From: Sphingomonas sp. | Lineage (GTDB): Bacteria > Pseudomonadota > Alphaproteobacteria > Sphingomonadales > Sphingomonadaceae | Direction: 5' to 3' | DNA length: 64,000 bases | Assembly: GCF_030145815.1 (NCBI RefSeq) | Contig: NZ_JAIXHL010000025.1 | Location: 1 to 64,000 of the forward strand | Shown here: positions 45,977 to 56,754 of the stretch, one piece after another | Layout of the letters: each line of letters begins with the position of its first letter | Position numbering within the stretch: the stretch's first letter is position 1 | The notes under the pieces: model-generated | The model's input: the letters and a program-made list of their open reading frames with translations, nothing else | The model's database searches: none | What the model was told of the DNA's origin: nothing | Made by a program: the position numbers and the translations under genes

Positions 45977-47584
45977 TTACTTCCGCAGCAACCTTCCGAA
46001 CACGCTGCGGTCCTTCAGGATTTCCCGCGCCGCATTATGCCCCGGGGCACCGGTCACCCCGCCGCCGGGATGGGTGCCCGCGCCGCACAGATACAGGCCG
46101 CTGATCGGGCTGCGGTAATCGCCATGCCCCAGCACCGGCCGCGCCGCCCAGAGCTGGTCGAGCGACATGCGGCCGTGAAAAATGTCGCCATCGACCAGCC
46201 CGAACTTGCGGTCGAGGTCGGTGGGGGAGTGGATCTGGGTAGCGATGATCGAGTCGCGGAAATTGGGGGCGTGCTGCGTGACCGTGTCGATAATGTCGTC
46301 CGCCGCCGCCTCCCGCTCATCGTCCCAGCTACGGCCATTGGGCAAAATGGGAGCGAAATGCTGGCAGAACAGGCTGGCGACATGGCAGCCCGGCGGGGCG
46401 AGGGTGGAGTCGACGGTGGAGGGAATCGTCATCTCCACCACTGGCGCGTTGGACCAGCCATAGCGGACCGCGTCGTCATGGGCCTTGTCCATATAGTCCA
46501 TGGTCGGCGCGATGATGATGCCGCTGCGGTGATGTTCTTCGTCCTTGCCGGGAAGGACAGTGAAATCGGGAAGTTCGGACAGGGCGACGTTCATCCGGAA
46601 ACTGCCCGATCCGGTCTTGAAGCCATTGATCCGCCGCCGGAAATCCTGCGGCAAATCGGAAGGATCGACCAGGTGCCGGAACAGCAGGGCAGGGCCGACA
46701 TTGGCGACCACCGTCTTCGCCGCAATCTTCTCGCCGCTGCTCAGCTTGACGCCGACCGCGCGACCCTTGTCGGCCAGTACCCGGTCGACCGGAGCCTCCA
46801 GCCGGATCACCGCCCCGGCCTGGGTCGCCGCCTCGGCCATCATCCGGGTGATGCTCCCCATTCCTCCGACCGGATGGCCCCACGCCCCCTTCTTGCCGTT
46901 CACCTCGCCGAAAACGTGGTGCAGCAGGACATAGGCCGACCCCGGAGCCGACGGACCGGCATAGTTGCCGACCACTGCATCGAACGCGAACGCCGCCTTG
47001 ACGTGATCATTCTCGAACCACTGATCGAGAAATTCGCGAGCAGACTGGACGAACAGGGCGAGGGCATCCCGCTGCCCCTCGATCGACAGCGAAGCAACCG
47101 CCCGGCCCTGCGCCGCAGCAGCCAGCAGTGCAGCGATCCCACCCCCGGCATTGGGCGGTGTCTTCAGCGCCATGCTCCGCAACAGATCCGCCACCCGCTC
47201 CAGCGCTGCCTCATAGCCGTTCAGCGCTGCCGCATCCTTGGCAGAAAAGCGCGCAAACTCGGCCCGGGTCCGCTCCGCCCCGCCGCCTAGCTTCAGATAG
47301 TCGCCATCCAGCGGAAAGAAGTTCGACACCGGCCGCTCGATCACCCGATAGCCGCGCTCGACCAGCTTCATGTCAGCGATGACCTTGGGCTGGAGCAGGC
47401 TGACGGTGTAGCTGGCGGCGGAATTGCGGAAGCCGGGATGAAACTCCTCGGTCACCGCCGCCCCGCCGACCACGTCCCGCCGCTCGACCACACAGACCTT
47501 CAGGCCGGCGCGGGCAAGGTAGAAAGCGCAGGTCAGCCCATTGTGCCCCGCCCCGATGACGACCGCGTCGAAGCGCTGCGTCAC
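45977..47584 (-). CDS. FAD-dependent oxidoreductase, phytoene desaturase/PYROXD2-like
   Basis: VVIGAGHNGLTCAFYLARAGLKVCVVERRDVVGGAAVTEEFHPGFRNS. Confidence 0.9.
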   Translation of the reverse strand: MTQRFDAVVIGAGHNGLTCAFYLARAGLKVCVVERRDVVGGAAVTEEFHPGFRNSAASYTVSLLQPKVIADMKLVERGYRVIERPVSNFFPLDGDYLKLGGGAERTRAEFARFSAKDAAALNGYEAALERVADLLRSMALKTPPNAGGGIAALLAAAAQGRAVASLSIEGQRDALALFVQSAREFLDQWFENDHVKAAFAFDAVVGNYAGPSAPGSAYVLLHHVFGEVNGKKGAWGHPVGGMGSITRMMAEAATQAGAVIRLEAPVDRVLADKGRAVGVKLSSGEKIAAKTVVANVGPALLFRHLVDPSDLPQDFRRRINGFKTGSGSFRMNVALSELPDFTVLPGKDEEHHRSGIIIAPTMDYMDKAHDDAVRYGWSNAPVVEMTIPSTVDSTLAPPGCHVASLFCQHFAPILPNGRSWDDEREAAADDIIDTVTQHAPNFRDSIIATQIHSPTDLDRKFGLVDGDIFHGRMSLDQLWAARPVLGHGDYRSPISGLYLCGAGTHPGGGVTGAPGHNAAREILKDRSVFGRLLRK

Positions 47585-48423
47585 CGCTTCAGCCGCTCGG
47601 CATGCCAGGCGACATGGTCGGCCATGAAGCTGGAGATGAAGTAATAGCTATGGTCGTACCCCGGCTGCATCCGCAGCGTGAGGTCGATCCCGGCGTCACG
47701 ACATGCCGCCGCCAGCAGTTCGGGCTTGAGCTGCTCGGTCAGGAACGCATCGCCCTCGCCCTGATCGACCAGCAATTCGGGCAGTCGCGCTCCATCCGCG
47801 ATCAGCGCCACTGCATCATGCAACCGCCACGCCGCCCGATCCTGACCCAGATAGCCGCCCAGCGCCTTCTCACCCCACGGGCATTGCGACGGCGCGACGA
47901 TCGGCGCGAACGCGCTGACCGAGCGGAAGCGATCCGGATTGCGCAGCCCGATGGTGAGGGCGCCATGCCCGCCCATCGAATGGCCGGTGATCCCCTGCCG
48001 CGTCAGGTCCGCCATCGGAAACTCGCGCAGGATCAGTCCGGGCAGCTCATCCTCGATGTACGACCGCATCCGGTAATGCCCGGCCCAAGGTTCCTGCGTC
48101 GCATCGACATAGAAACCCGCGCCCTTGCCGAAATCATAGGCGTCGTCATCCGGCACATCATCGCCGCGCGGCGAGGTGTCCGGGGCAATGAAGATCACGC
48201 CATGTTCGGCACAGGCCGCGCGATACTCACCTTTCTCGGTGACATTGGCATGGGTGCAGGTGAGGCCGGAGAGATACCACAGCACCGGCAGCTTCGCCCC
48301 CTCCGCATGGTCGGGGATGAAGACCGAAAAGGTCATCGGCGTGCCGGTCGCGGTGGACTGGTGGCGATAGACGCCCTGCACCCCGCCATGCGCGCGATTG
48401 GTCGAGACCGTCTCCATCCCCAT
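47581..48423 (-). CDS. S-formylglutathione hydrolase
   Basis: LWYLSGLTCTHANVTEKGEYRAACAEHGV ... GHSMGGHGALTIGLRNP. Confidence 0.95.
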   Translation of the reverse strand: MGMETVSTNRAHGGVQGVYRHQSTATGTPMTFSVFIPDHAEGAKLPVLWYLSGLTCTHANVTEKGEYRAACAEHGVIFIAPDTSPRGDDVPDDDAYDFGKGAGFYVDATQEPWAGHYRMRSYIEDELPGLILREFPMADLTRQGITGHSMGGHGALTIGLRNPDRFRSVSAFAPIVAPSQCPWGEKALGGYLGQDRAAWRLHDAVALIADGARLPELLVDQGEGDAFLTEQLKPELLAAACRDAGIDLTLRMQPGYDHSYYFISSFMADHVAWHAERLKR

Positions 48424-48429
48424 GCGCCG

Positions 48430-48819
48430 TTAGCCTTCCTTGGGCACGCGATACATCGCGCAGACCTTGTTCCCCGCCGGATCGCGCAGATAGGCGAGGT
48501 AGAGCGCGCCGAACGCATTTTCCCGAATGCCAGGCGGGTCTTCGATCGCGGTGCCGCCATGGGCAAGGCCGGCGGCGTGCCACGCGTCGACCATCTCCGG
48601 GCTGGTCGCGGCAAAGCCGACCGTGCCGCCATTGGCGTGACAGGCGGGCTGACCGTCCAGCGGCTTGCTCAGCATGAAGATGCCGCCATTGTGCATGTAG
48701 AAGGCGCGGCCCTTGGGATCGACGCTCCCGGCGCGGGCACCCAATGCGCCCAGCGTCGCATCGTAGAATGCCTTGGACGCATCGACGTCATTGGCGCCGA
48801 GCATGATGTGGCTGAACAT
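48430..48819 (-). CDS. VOC/glyoxalase-family protein
   Basis: MFSHIMLGANDVDASKAFYDATLGALG ... YLRDPAGNKVCAMY. Confidence 0.9.
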   Translation of the reverse strand: MFSHIMLGANDVDASKAFYDATLGALGARAGSVDPKGRAFYMHNGGIFMLSKPLDGQPACHANGGTVGFAATSPEMVDAWHAAGLAHGGTAIEDPPGIRENAFGALYLAYLRDPAGNKVCAMYRVPKEG

Positions 48820-48843
48820 GGCTTCCTCTCCCCTGTTATGATT

Positions 48844-49956
48844 TCAGAACACGACGACGCTGCGGATGCTCTCGCCCGCATGCATCAGGTCGAACCCCTT
48901 GTTGATGTCTTCCAGCCCCATGACATGGGTGATCATCGGGTCGATCTCGATCTTGCCGGTCATGTACATGTCGACGATCTTCGGCACGTCGGTGCGGCCC
49001 TTCGCCCCGCCGAACGCGGTGCCGCGCCAGTTGCGGCCGGTGACCAGCTGGAACGGGCGGGTGGCGATTTCCTTGCCGGCCTCGGCCACGCCGATGATGA
49101 TGCTGGTGCCCCAGCCGCGATGGCATGCCTCCAGCGCGATGCGCATGACCTCAGTGTTTCCGGTGGCGTCGAAGGTATAGTCCGCGCCGCCATCGGTCAT
49201 CGCGACGATCCGCGCCACCACATCCTCGCGGCTCATGCCCTTCGAATTGAGGAAGTCGGTCATGCCGAAGCGGCGGCCCCATTCCTCGCGGTCCGGGTTG
49301 ATGTCGACGCCGATGATCTGCTTCGCCCCGGCCAGCCGTGCGCCCTGGATCACGTTGAGCCCGATCCCGCCAAGGCCGAACACGACAACAGTGTCGCCGA
49401 CCTGCACCTTGGCGGTGTTGATGACCGCGCCGACCCCGGTGGTGACGCCGCAGCCGATGTAACAGCTGGTCTGGAACGGCGCGTCCTCGCGGATCTTGGC
49501 GACCGCAATCTCGGGCAGCACGGTAAAGTTCGAGAAGGTCGAGCAGCCCATGTAATGAAAGATCGGCTGCCCCTTGTAGCTGAAGCGCGTGGTGCCATCG
49601 GGCATCAGCCCCTTGCCCTGGGTCGCGCGGATCGCGGTGCACAAATTGGTTTTGCCGCTGAGGCACGACTTACACTGGCGGCATTCCGGCGTGTAGAGCG
49701 GGATGACGTGATCGCCCGGCGTCACGCTGGTCACGCCCGCACCGACTTCGCGCACGATCCCAGCGCCCTCATGCCCCAGCACGCTCGGGAAGATTCCCTC
49801 GCTGTCGAACCCGTCAAGCGTATAGGCGTCGGTGTGGCAGATGCCGGTCGCCATGATCTCGACCAGCACCTCGCCCGCTTTCGGCCCCTCCAGATCCAAC
49901 TCGACGATCTCGAGCGGCTTCTTGGCTTCGAATGCGACGGCGGCACGGGTCTTCAT
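48844..49956 (-). CDS. S-(hydroxymethyl)glutathione dehydrogenase / class III alcohol dehydrogenase
   Basis: [25 protein letters not shown]...[12 protein letters not shown]...[23 protein letters not shown]. Confidence 0.95.
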   Translation of the reverse strand: MKTRAAVAFEAKKPLEIVELDLEGPKAGEVLVEIMATGICHTDAYTLDGFDSEGIFPSVLGHEGAGIVREVGAGVTSVTPGDHVIPLYTPECRQCKSCLSGKTNLCTAIRATQGKGLMPDGTTRFSYKGQPIFHYMGCSTFSNFTVLPEIAVAKIREDAPFQTSCYIGCGVTTGVGAVINTAKVQVGDTVVVFGLGGIGLNVIQGARLAGAKQIIGVDINPDREEWGRRFGMTDFLNSKGMSREDVVARIVAMTDGGADYTFDATGNTEVMRIALEACHRGWGTSIIIGVAEAGKEIATRPFQLVTGRNWRGTAFGGAKGRTDVPKIVDMYMTGKIEIDPMITHVMGLEDINKGFDLMHAGESIRSVVVF

Positions 49957-50069
49957 GGGTCTGCATCTCCGGTTGGCGTGCCCCCTATTGGCGCAGTGTA
50001 GCGCCGGTTTCCAGTCCGCGCCGTGCAAAGTCGGTTGCCCTTTGCGCAAAGCGCGGCACAAGCACCGGC

Positions 50070-51764
50070 ATGAGCGTTTCCGCACCGCCCACCGCAGCCT
50101 CCGCCGGACGGCAGGCGATCGCCTTTGCTGCCAGCCTGGTCCGTCAGGCGGGACGCAGCGGAGCGGTCGCCGTCTTCTGGGTCGCGGCAGGCGCGGTGCT
50201 GGAGGGGTTGGGCCTCGCGCTGCTGGTTCCGCTGATCGGGCTGATTCTTGCGCCGGGCAATGCGCTGGCTTGGCTTCCCGGCTGGTTGGGCAGCGATCCG
50301 AACGCACGGCTCGCCGGGCTGGTCGCGGTGTTCGTGGCGGTGATGGTGGTGCGCGCACTGGTGCTGCGCCAGCGCGACATGAAGCTGTTCGACGTCCAGA
50401 CGGCCTATACCCTCGATCTGCGCGGCAAGGTGGTCAATACGCTGGCGTCGGCGCCGTGGGAGCGGCTGGCGGGGGTTGAACATGCGCGGATCACCAGCCT
50501 GCTGACCAGCGATATCGGGCGGATCGGCGTCGCGGCGCACTATATCTCGATGTCGCTGGTGGCGGTCGCGATGCTGTTCATCCAGCTGGTCGTGGCGCTG
50601 GCGCTGGCGCCGCTGTTCGCGATTGCGGCGCTCGGCGGGCTCGGCTTGCTCGCCCTGCTGATCAATCGCCGCAGCGGCGACAGCGCCGCGCTGGGCGCGC
50701 GTACGGTTGACAAGAACCGCGCGCTGATGGGCAGCTCGACCTCGTTCCTCAGCGGGCTGAAGGCTTCGGCGGCGCAAGATGCCAGCCTCGGATTCGCTTC
50801 CGAATTCGACTCGGCACAGCGCGCAGCGGCCGGGGAGCAGCGCGGCTTCATGGTCGCGCAGTCCACCGCCCGGACTTGGTTCGGCATCGGCACCGCCTTT
50901 GCCGCGGCTGGCGTGCTGACCGGCGGCGTGCTGCTACAGGTTCCGCCAACCACCCTGGTGGTGCTCGCGCTGATCTTCTCGCGCATGGCCCCGCTCGTGA
51001 TGCAGTTGCAGCAATCGGCGCAGCAGCTGCTGCATCTGGGCGCAAGCTATGGTGCGGTGCAGGCGGCACTGACCGAACTGGGCAGCGCGCATGACGCGCG
51101 CGCCGGCGCGGTGGCGCTGCCGCCGGGGCCGATTGTGCTCGATTCGGTCAGCTACCGCCATCCATCGGGCGCGGGGCTGGCCGATGTGTCGCTGGAGATC
51201 GCGCAGGGCGAACTGGTCGGCATCGCTGGACCCTCAGGCGGCGGCAAGACCACGCTGATCGACCTAATCTCTGGCCTGCTCGTCCCGCAATCCGGTGCGG
51301 TAACGGTCGGCGGCGTCGCGCTTCCCCCCGGCGGTTGGGGCACGGCGATCGGCTATGTGCCGCAGGACGCATTCCTGTTTCACGACAGCGTCCGCCGCAA
51401 TCTCGACTGGGGCGACACCGCGATCGACGACGCGATGCTGATGGAGGCGTTGACCATCGCCGGCGCGGCCGAGCGGGTCGCCGCCATGCCGCGTGGCATC
51501 GACACGATCATCGGTGAGCGCGGCGCGCTTCTGTCCGGCGGCGAGCGCCAGCGGCTGGCGATTGCGCGCGCAATCCTGCGCCGTCCGCGCCTGCTGGTCC
51601 TCGACGAAGCGACCGCCGCGCTCGATCCTGCGAGCGAGGCGGCGGTGCTCGACCGGCTCGCCGCACTGGAGCCGCGCCCGACGATCCTGATCGTCGCGCA
51701 CCGCATGGAAACCCTGTCCCGCTGCCCCCGCGCCCTGCAGGTCGAGGGCGGAAAGCTGGTCTAG
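50070..51764 (+). CDS. ABC transporter, fused permease/ATPase
   Basis: N-terminal TM domain; Walker [10 protein letters not shown], signature [14 protein letters not shown], Walker B LLVLDEA. Confidence 0.93.
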   Translation: MSVSAPPTAASAGRQAIAFAASLVRQAGRSGAVAVFWVAAGAVLEGLGLALLVPLIGLILAPGNALAWLPGWLGSDPNARLAGLVAVFVAVMVVRALVLRQRDMKLFDVQTAYTLDLRGKVVNTLASAPWERLAGVEHARITSLLTSDIGRIGVAAHYISMSLVAVAMLFIQLVVALALAPLFAIAALGGLGLLALLINRRSGDSAALGARTVDKNRALMGSSTSFLSGLKASAAQDASLGFASEFDSAQRAAAGEQRGFMVAQSTARTWFGIGTAFAAAGVLTGGVLLQVPPTTLVVLALIFSRMAPLVMQLQQSAQQLLHLGASYGAVQAALTELGSAHDARAGAVALPPGPIVLDSVSYRHPSGAGLADVSLEIAQGELVGIAGPSGGGKTTLIDLISGLLVPQSGAVTVGGVALPPGGWGTAIGYVPQDAFLFHDSVRRNLDWGDTAIDDAMLMEALTIAGAAERVAAMPRGIDTIIGERGALLSGGERQRLAIARAILRRPRLLVLDEATAALDPASEAAVLDRLAALEPRPTILIVAHRMETLSRCPRALQVEGGKLV

Positions 51765-51901
51765 CGTTGGTTTCAGCCAAGCTGAAACGGCTGCGGCACC
51801 GGCCCGCTCCCCCACCCGGCCACCCAACGCCAGTGTATTCTATGGGTGGCCGGGTGGGGGAGCGGGCCGGTGCCGCCATTCAGCGCAGCTGAATCCAACG
51901 C
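51764..51901. repeat. Whole-intergenic-region palindrome (cruciform) between convergent genes
   Basis: 34-bp perfect arms 51793-51826 / 51843-51876, outer GCGTTGG/CCAACGC, side hairpins TTTCAGC-caa-GCTGAAA and ATTCAGC-gca-GCTGAAT. Confidence 0.95.
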
Positions 51902-52524
51902 TAAATCGCCGACATATCCGCCTTGTAATGGTGCCACGCCAGGATCGCGGCGGCCCCGCGATGCGGGCGCCAGGCTTCGGCGATCTCGCGGGTCTGCTTT
52001 TCCGACGGGCGCTCGTCATGGCCCATGATCCGGCCAATCTCGATCTGCACGGCCAGGTCGCCCGCGGGCCAGATGTCGCGCCGCCCCTCGGCGAACAGCA
52101 GGTAGATTTCCGCCGACCAGCGCCCAATCCCCTTGACCCGCACCAGTTGCGCAATCGCGTCCTCGTCATCGGCGGGCAGGGCGGTCAGGTCGAGCCGACC
52201 GCTCGATACTTCCTCGGCAAGACTACGCGCATAGCTTGCTTTCTGGCGTGACAGGCCAGCGGCGCGGAGCGCGTCGTCGGGTGCTGCCGCGACGATATCG
52301 GGTTTGGTCAGGTCGCCGACCCCGGCCTCCAGCTTGGTCCAGATCGACGCCGCCGCCGCGACGCTCACCTGCTGGCCAACGATCGTCCGCAGCAGCGTTT
52401 CATACCCCGGCTCGCGAATGCGCGGCTCGGGATAGCCGACGCGGGCCACCGCCGCTGCCATCAGCGGCTCGCGCGCCGCAATTGCATCGAGCGATTCGCG
52501 CAGCTGTTCGGCGGTCAGGCCCAT
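51901..52524 (-). CDS. DNA-3-methyladenine glycosylase II (AlkA/HhH-GPD)
   Basis: LLRTIVGQQVSVAAAASIWTKLE ... RVKGIGRWSAEIYLLFAEGRRDIWPAGDLAVQ. Confidence 0.92.
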   Translation of the reverse strand: MGLTAEQLRESLDAIAAREPLMAAAVARVGYPEPRIREPGYETLLRTIVGQQVSVAAAASIWTKLEAGVGDLTKPDIVAAAPDDALRAAGLSRQKASYARSLAEEVSSGRLDLTALPADDEDAIAQLVRVKGIGRWSAEIYLLFAEGRRDIWPAGDLAVQIEIGRIMGHDERPSEKQTREIAEAWRPHRGAAAILAWHHYKADMSAI

Positions 52525-52587
52525 ATTTCGAATCCTTGAAAGCCGCGCCGATCCCCGGCATGGGCGCAAAACACGGAGGAGAACATC

Positions 52588-52905
52588 ATGCCCAAGCTTA
52601 TCGTCGTCACGCGCGCAGGAGAAGAACGCGAAGTGGAGGGCGAAGTGGGCCTGAGCGTCATGGAAGTGATCCGGGACAACGGGTTCGACGAACTGCTCGC
52701 CTTGTGCGGCGGCTGCTGCTCGTGCGCGACCTGCCACATCCATGTCGACCCGGAATTTGCGGCCAAACTTCCGCCGATGAGCGAGGACGAGAATGACCTG
52801 CTCGACAGCTCATCCGACCGCACTGACACCTCACGCCTGTCGTGCCAGATCCAGTTCACGTCCGCGCTGGACGGGCTGAAGGTGACGATCGCGGCCGAGG
52901 ATTGA
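52588..52905 (+). CDS. 2Fe-2S ferredoxin
   Basis: [35 protein letters not shown]. Confidence 0.93.
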   Translation: MPKLIVVTRAGEEREVEGEVGLSVMEVIRDNGFDELLALCGGCCSCATCHIHVDPEFAAKLPPMSEDENDLLDSSSDRTDTSRLSCQIQFTSALDGLKVTIAAED

Positions 52906-52927
52906 GGGGGAGGGCGCCGCGGCCGGG

Positions 52928-53695
52928 TTAGGGCTTCGGCGCGACCTTCACCACTGCCATCGGTGCGTCCTTGCTCAGCGGGGTCGCCTTCCAGGTGATG
53001 GTGCGGCGATTACCCTCGGTCTTCGCGCCATCCTCGTTGTTCTGGCTGACCAGTTCCCCATCGGTGATGAGGGTGAAAGTGCCGTCGAGCTTGGCGTTGG
53101 CCGAGTCCGACTTGCCCTTCCCCGCCGAATCGCTGTCGCCAAAGGCGGGTGCCTTGACCCGCACCACGTCCGCCCCCCGCAGTTCGACGACGACAAAGGG
53201 GAAGATCACCTCGGCATCGACGTTGAACGGCCACAGAAAGCCATGGGTCAGCGAGCCGCTGATCTGATAGTCGATCACGAACACGCCGTCGCCCTTGTAG
53301 ACGACCGAGCGATAGCCCGCTTCCTTGGTCAGCGCCTCGGCGATGGCCTTGAACTTGGCTTCCTTCTTGGCTGCCTCTTCAGCATCGTCCTTGGCACCGT
53401 CGCCGTCTGCGGCGCTGCCCTCTTCCTGCGAGGACGCGTCGCGCAGCCAGGCGGTGGTTGTCTTCTTTTTTTTGTCGTCCTCGTCGTCGCCCAGCCCCTT
53501 GAACGCGTCGCCCATGCCCTTGGCCATCTCGCTCGCGAGATCGACCGCGATCACCTCTCCCTGATAGCTGTAGGTGAAGCTGCGATCGGCTAGAATGGTG
53601 AGGGTGGAGGTGAACTTGCCCGGACTGAACGCGCATCCGACCAGCAACACCGGGGCCAGAATCGCCAGCGCAATTCCCTTGAACCGGTCGAACAT
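52928..53695 (-). CDS. Hypothetical lipoprotein
   Basis: Lipobox LLVGCAF; 255 aa with acidic low-complexity region. Confidence 0.8.
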   Translation of the reverse strand: MFDRFKGIALAILAPVLLVGCAFSPGKFTSTLTILADRSFTYSYQGEVIAVDLASEMAKGMGDAFKGLGDDEDDKKKKTTTAWLRDASSQEEGSAADGDGAKDDAEEAAKKEAKFKAIAEALTKEAGYRSVVYKGDGVFVIDYQISGSLTHGFLWPFNVDAEVIFPFVVVELRGADVVRVKAPAFGDSDSAGKGKSDSANAKLDGTFTLITDGELVSQNNEDGAKTEGNRRTITWKATPLSKDAPMAVVKVAPKP

Positions 53696-53728
53696 GGCCT
53701 TACTCCCCCGTTTGCGCGCCCGTCCGGG

Positions 53729-54487
53729 TCAGCGCGAGATGGCTGCGTATAGCGCGATGGCTGCCGCGTTGGATACGTTCAGGCTCTCGACCCTCGGCGA
53801 AATCGGCAGGCGGGCGAGTTCATCGCAATGCGCCGCGGTATTGTGGCGCATGCCTTCGCCCTCGGCACCGAGCACCAGCGCCGGGCGCGTGTCGCCCATC
53901 ACTTCGGCCAGCGTTCCCTTGGCCTCGCCCGCCAGCCCGATGCGCCAGAAACCCGCCTCGCCGATCTCGTCGAGCGCGCGGGCGAGGTTGACCACCCGCA
54001 CCCACGGCACCAGCTCCAGCGCACCTGACGCCGCGCGCGCCAGCGAGCCCGATTCGGGGGGGGCATGGCGATCCTGCGTCACGATGCCGAGCGCGTCGAA
54101 CGCCGCGGCCGAGCGCAGGATCGCGCCGACATTGTGCGGATCGGTGACATGGTCGAGCACCAGCAGCGGGCGGCGATCGTTCGCACCCTGCTCCAGCAAA
54201 TCGCCGAGCCAGATTTCCTCCAGCGGATCGACTTCGATGACGATGCCCTGATGCGGTGCATCCGACGGCACCATGCGCGCGAGGTCGGCGACATCGGCAT
54301 AGGTGATCGGCAACACCGGGGGCAGTTCCAGCGCCGCCAGCGCCTCGCGCGTCCCCCAGATCTTGCGCACGCGCCGCTCGGGATTGGCCAGCGCCGCCGT
54401 CACGGCGTGGCGGCCCCAGAACCGGGGGCGGTTGTTGCTGCCGGTATTGCCCGATGGGCGATGTCCGCGTCGAAGACCCTTGCTCAT
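53729..54487 (-). CDS. rlmB: 23S rRNA (guanosine-2'-O)-methyltransferase RlmB/TrmH family
   Basis: FWGRHAVTAALANPERRVRKI ... LVLDHVTDPHNVGAILRSAAAF ... VLGAEGEGMR ... SLNVSNAAAIALY. Confidence 0.93.
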   Translation of the reverse strand: MSKGLRRGHRPSGNTGSNNRPRFWGRHAVTAALANPERRVRKIWGTREALAALELPPVLPITYADVADLARMVPSDAPHQGIVIEVDPLEEIWLGDLLEQGANDRRPLLVLDHVTDPHNVGAILRSAAAFDALGIVTQDRHAPPESGSLARAASGALELVPWVRVVNLARALDEIGEAGFWRIGLAGEAKGTLAEVMGDTRPALVLGAEGEGMRHNTAAHCDELARLPISPRVESLNVSNAAAIALYAAISR

Positions 54488-54581
54488 CGGAAAACGCTAG
54501 GCGGCACAATTCGGCTGCGCAAGGCGTTGACAGCGCCGCGTCGCTTCGGCATTGGCCCGCACTCGCTTTGGCGTGCCGCAT

Positions 54582-54667
54582 GGAAGGGTGGCCGAGTGGT
54601 TAAAGGCAGCAGACTGTAAATCTGCCCGCGTGAGCGTACACTGGTTCGAATCCAGTCCCTTCCACCA
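54582..54667 (+). tRNA. tRNA-Tyr (GTA)
   Basis: GGAAGGGTGGCCGAGTGGTTAAAGGCAGCAGACTGTAAATCTGCCCGCG...GGTTCGAATCCAGTCCCTTCCACCA with long variable arm. Confidence 0.95.
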
Positions 54668-54996
54668 CCTCCCCGCGATCAGGCGATCAGACCTGGTCGT
54701 CGCCGGGCTGGTGGGTCAGGCGCCGGACCTGCGGCCGCAGCATCAGCCAGTCCCACACGCGTTGCCGCGCCAGGCGGCGCACGCGCCGCTTGTCCCGCCG
54801 GATGCGCCGCTCACGAGCGCGCCATGCCAGAATGACGAGCACGGTGGCAAAGGCCGCCACCAGCGCCAGCCATCGTCCATAGGACGCGATCAAGTCGCCA
54901 AAATTCGCCATGTCTCAGATCCCCCCGAATCGCCATCGCGGGTATCGCGCTGCGCCGTCAGCGTAAATCCGCACATTTACCGAATCATGTAAGGGC

Positions 54997-55070
54997 TGGA
55001 GCGGGTAGCGGGAATCGAACCCGCGTATTCAGCTTGGAAGGCTGCTGCACTACCATTGTGCTATACCCGC
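54997..55070 (-). tRNA. tRNA-Gly (TCC)
   Basis: GCGGGTATAGCACAATGGTAGTGCAGCAGCCTTCCAAGCTGAATACGCGGGTTCGATTCCCGCTACCCGCTCCA. Confidence 0.95.
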
Positions 55071-55165
55071 CCGCTCTGGCCGCATGGCCGCCATCGAAGG
55101 CCCCCGGACGAGCCGGGTGAGCGCGCGCAGTGCCACGACTGGACGCCGCCGGTCAAGCGGGGCGG

Positions 55166-55846
55166 TTACACGCGCAGGTAGCGGAAGTACCACACCTCAT
55201 GCCCCTGCCGCCGCGCCTTGCGCTCATAGCGCGTTTCCGGCCAGTCGGTGGGGCGGGTCAGGAAATCCTTGGCTTCCTTTGCCTGCCACGCAAAATCGCG
55301 GCGCTGGTTCATCACCATCATCGACCAGCGGCAATAGGTGGGATCGTCGGTGCCCAGCCGGAACTCTGCGCCGGGCTTGAGCTTGGCCGCGATCAGGTCG
55401 AGCGGGCCGTGATTGACCATGCGGCGCTTGGCATGGCGCGCCTTTCGCCACGGATCGGGGTGAAGCAGATAGACCCGGTCGAGGCTTGCATCGGGCAGCC
55501 GCTCGATCACGTCGAGCGCATCACCCATGTGCAGCCGGACATTGGTGAGGCCGTCGTCGCGGATATGGCCCAGCGCGCCGACCACGCCGTTCAGGAACGG
55601 CTCGCACCCGATGAAGCCGCGATCGGGGCGCATCGCCGCCTGACCGGCCAGATGCTCGCCCGCGCCAAAGCCGATCTCGACTTCCAGCGGGCGGTCATCG
55701 CCGAACAGGCGCATCGCGTCGATTGGACCGTCGGCGGGGACCGCGACGCGCGGCAATCCTTCATCGACCAGCGCTTGCTGACCGGCGCGCAGCTTGTGTC
55801 CTTTGGCGCGGCCATAGAGGCGGCGGATCGTGCTCGGATCGTTCAT
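55166..55846 (-). CDS. trmB: tRNA (guanine-N7-)-methyltransferase
   Basis: EVEIGFGAGEHLAGQA ... IGCEPFLNGVV ... YLLHPDPWRKARHAKRRMV. Confidence 0.95.
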   Translation of the reverse strand: MNDPSTIRRLYGRAKGHKLRAGQQALVDEGLPRVAVPADGPIDAMRLFGDDRPLEVEIGFGAGEHLAGQAAMRPDRGFIGCEPFLNGVVGALGHIRDDGLTNVRLHMGDALDVIERLPDASLDRVYLLHPDPWRKARHAKRRMVNHGPLDLIAAKLKPGAEFRLGTDDPTYCRWSMMVMNQRRDFAWQAKEAKDFLTRPTDWPETRYERKARRQGHEVWYFRYLRV

Positions 55847-55914
55847 CGCCAGCCCCTTGGCGCAGCCGATCCGGCGGGGCAAGGTTCAGCGTCGCCGAAG
55901 CAGCAACCCCCGGC

Positions 55915-56679
55915 TCAGGAGGCAGGGCGCAGTTTCGGCTGTTCGAGCACGCCGATCTGCGGCCGCGCGATATAATAGCCCTGGAAGTAGCGCACGCCGA
56001 GCGCGAGCAGTTTTTCATAGTCGGCGCGGGTCTCGACGCCTTCCGCGATCAGTCGCACTGCGCGCAACCGCGCCATTTCGATCATCTTTTCGACCAGCAG
56101 CCGGCGCGACCAGCTGGTCGACAGGCCGCGGATCAGGACGGGGTCGAGCTTGATCGCGTCGGGCGTGAACCGCGACAGCAGCGCCAGGCCGACATCGCCC
56201 GATCCGAAATCGTCGAACGCGGTCTGCATGTGCATCTTGCGGTGCGCCTCGATCGTTTCGGCCATGCGGCAGCCGTCGAGCCGGTCATGCTCGGCAAATT
56301 CGAACATCAGCCGTTCGGGCGGCAGGCCGGTTTCCTTCGCGACGCGCATCGTGCGCTCGCTATCGGCAAAGGGGTCGGTGATCACATCGGGAAAGAAGTT
56401 GATCGAAAGCAGCGCGGGAACCTTCAGAATGCCCGCCTTGACCGCCTGTTTGATCGCGGCGACACGGCATTGCTGGTCGAACGCATAGCGGTCCTCGGGC
56501 TTGATCGCATCGATCACCGCGCGTGCGGTTTCACCATTGGGCCCGCGCACCAGCGCCTCATAGGCATAGACCTCGCCCAACCGCGCATCCCAGACGGGCT
56601 GGAACGCCATGGTCAGGTTGAAATCGGGCTCGGCCAAGTCCGGGGAAAGGATCGTTTCGGTCTGCATCAGCGTCTCCAC
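55915..56679 (-). CDS. EAL-domain protein
   Basis: FQPVWDARLGEVYAYEALVRGPNG ... FDDFGSGDVGLALLSRF; degenerate relative to active PDE motifs in places. Confidence 0.85.
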   Translation of the reverse strand: METLMQTETILSPDLAEPDFNLTMAFQPVWDARLGEVYAYEALVRGPNGETARAVIDAIKPEDRYAFDQQCRVAAIKQAVKAGILKVPALLSINFFPDVITDPFADSERTMRVAKETGLPPERLMFEFAEHDRLDGCRMAETIEAHRKMHMQTAFDDFGSGDVGLALLSRFTPDAIKLDPVLIRGLSTSWSRRLLVEKMIEMARLRAVRLIAEGVETRADYEKLLALGVRYFQGYYIARPQIGVLEQPKLRPAS

Positions 56680-56754
56680 CCGATCTTTTTAGAACGGGCG
56701 GGCGGAGGATGGTTAACTGGACTAGGGATTTTTGCGTAGCGCGCGGCGGTTTGC

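Noticed and set aside
47602-50001. 799-aa + strand ORF over formaldehyde-detoxification genes
   Set aside because: Antisense of three strongly recognised genes; composition is shadow-like.
50070-51764. ABC transporter considered as the missing lasso exporter (D gene)
   Set aside because: About 28 kb away beyond the tRNA boundary, flanked by housekeeping genes; isopeptidase-type lasso clusters commonly lack D.
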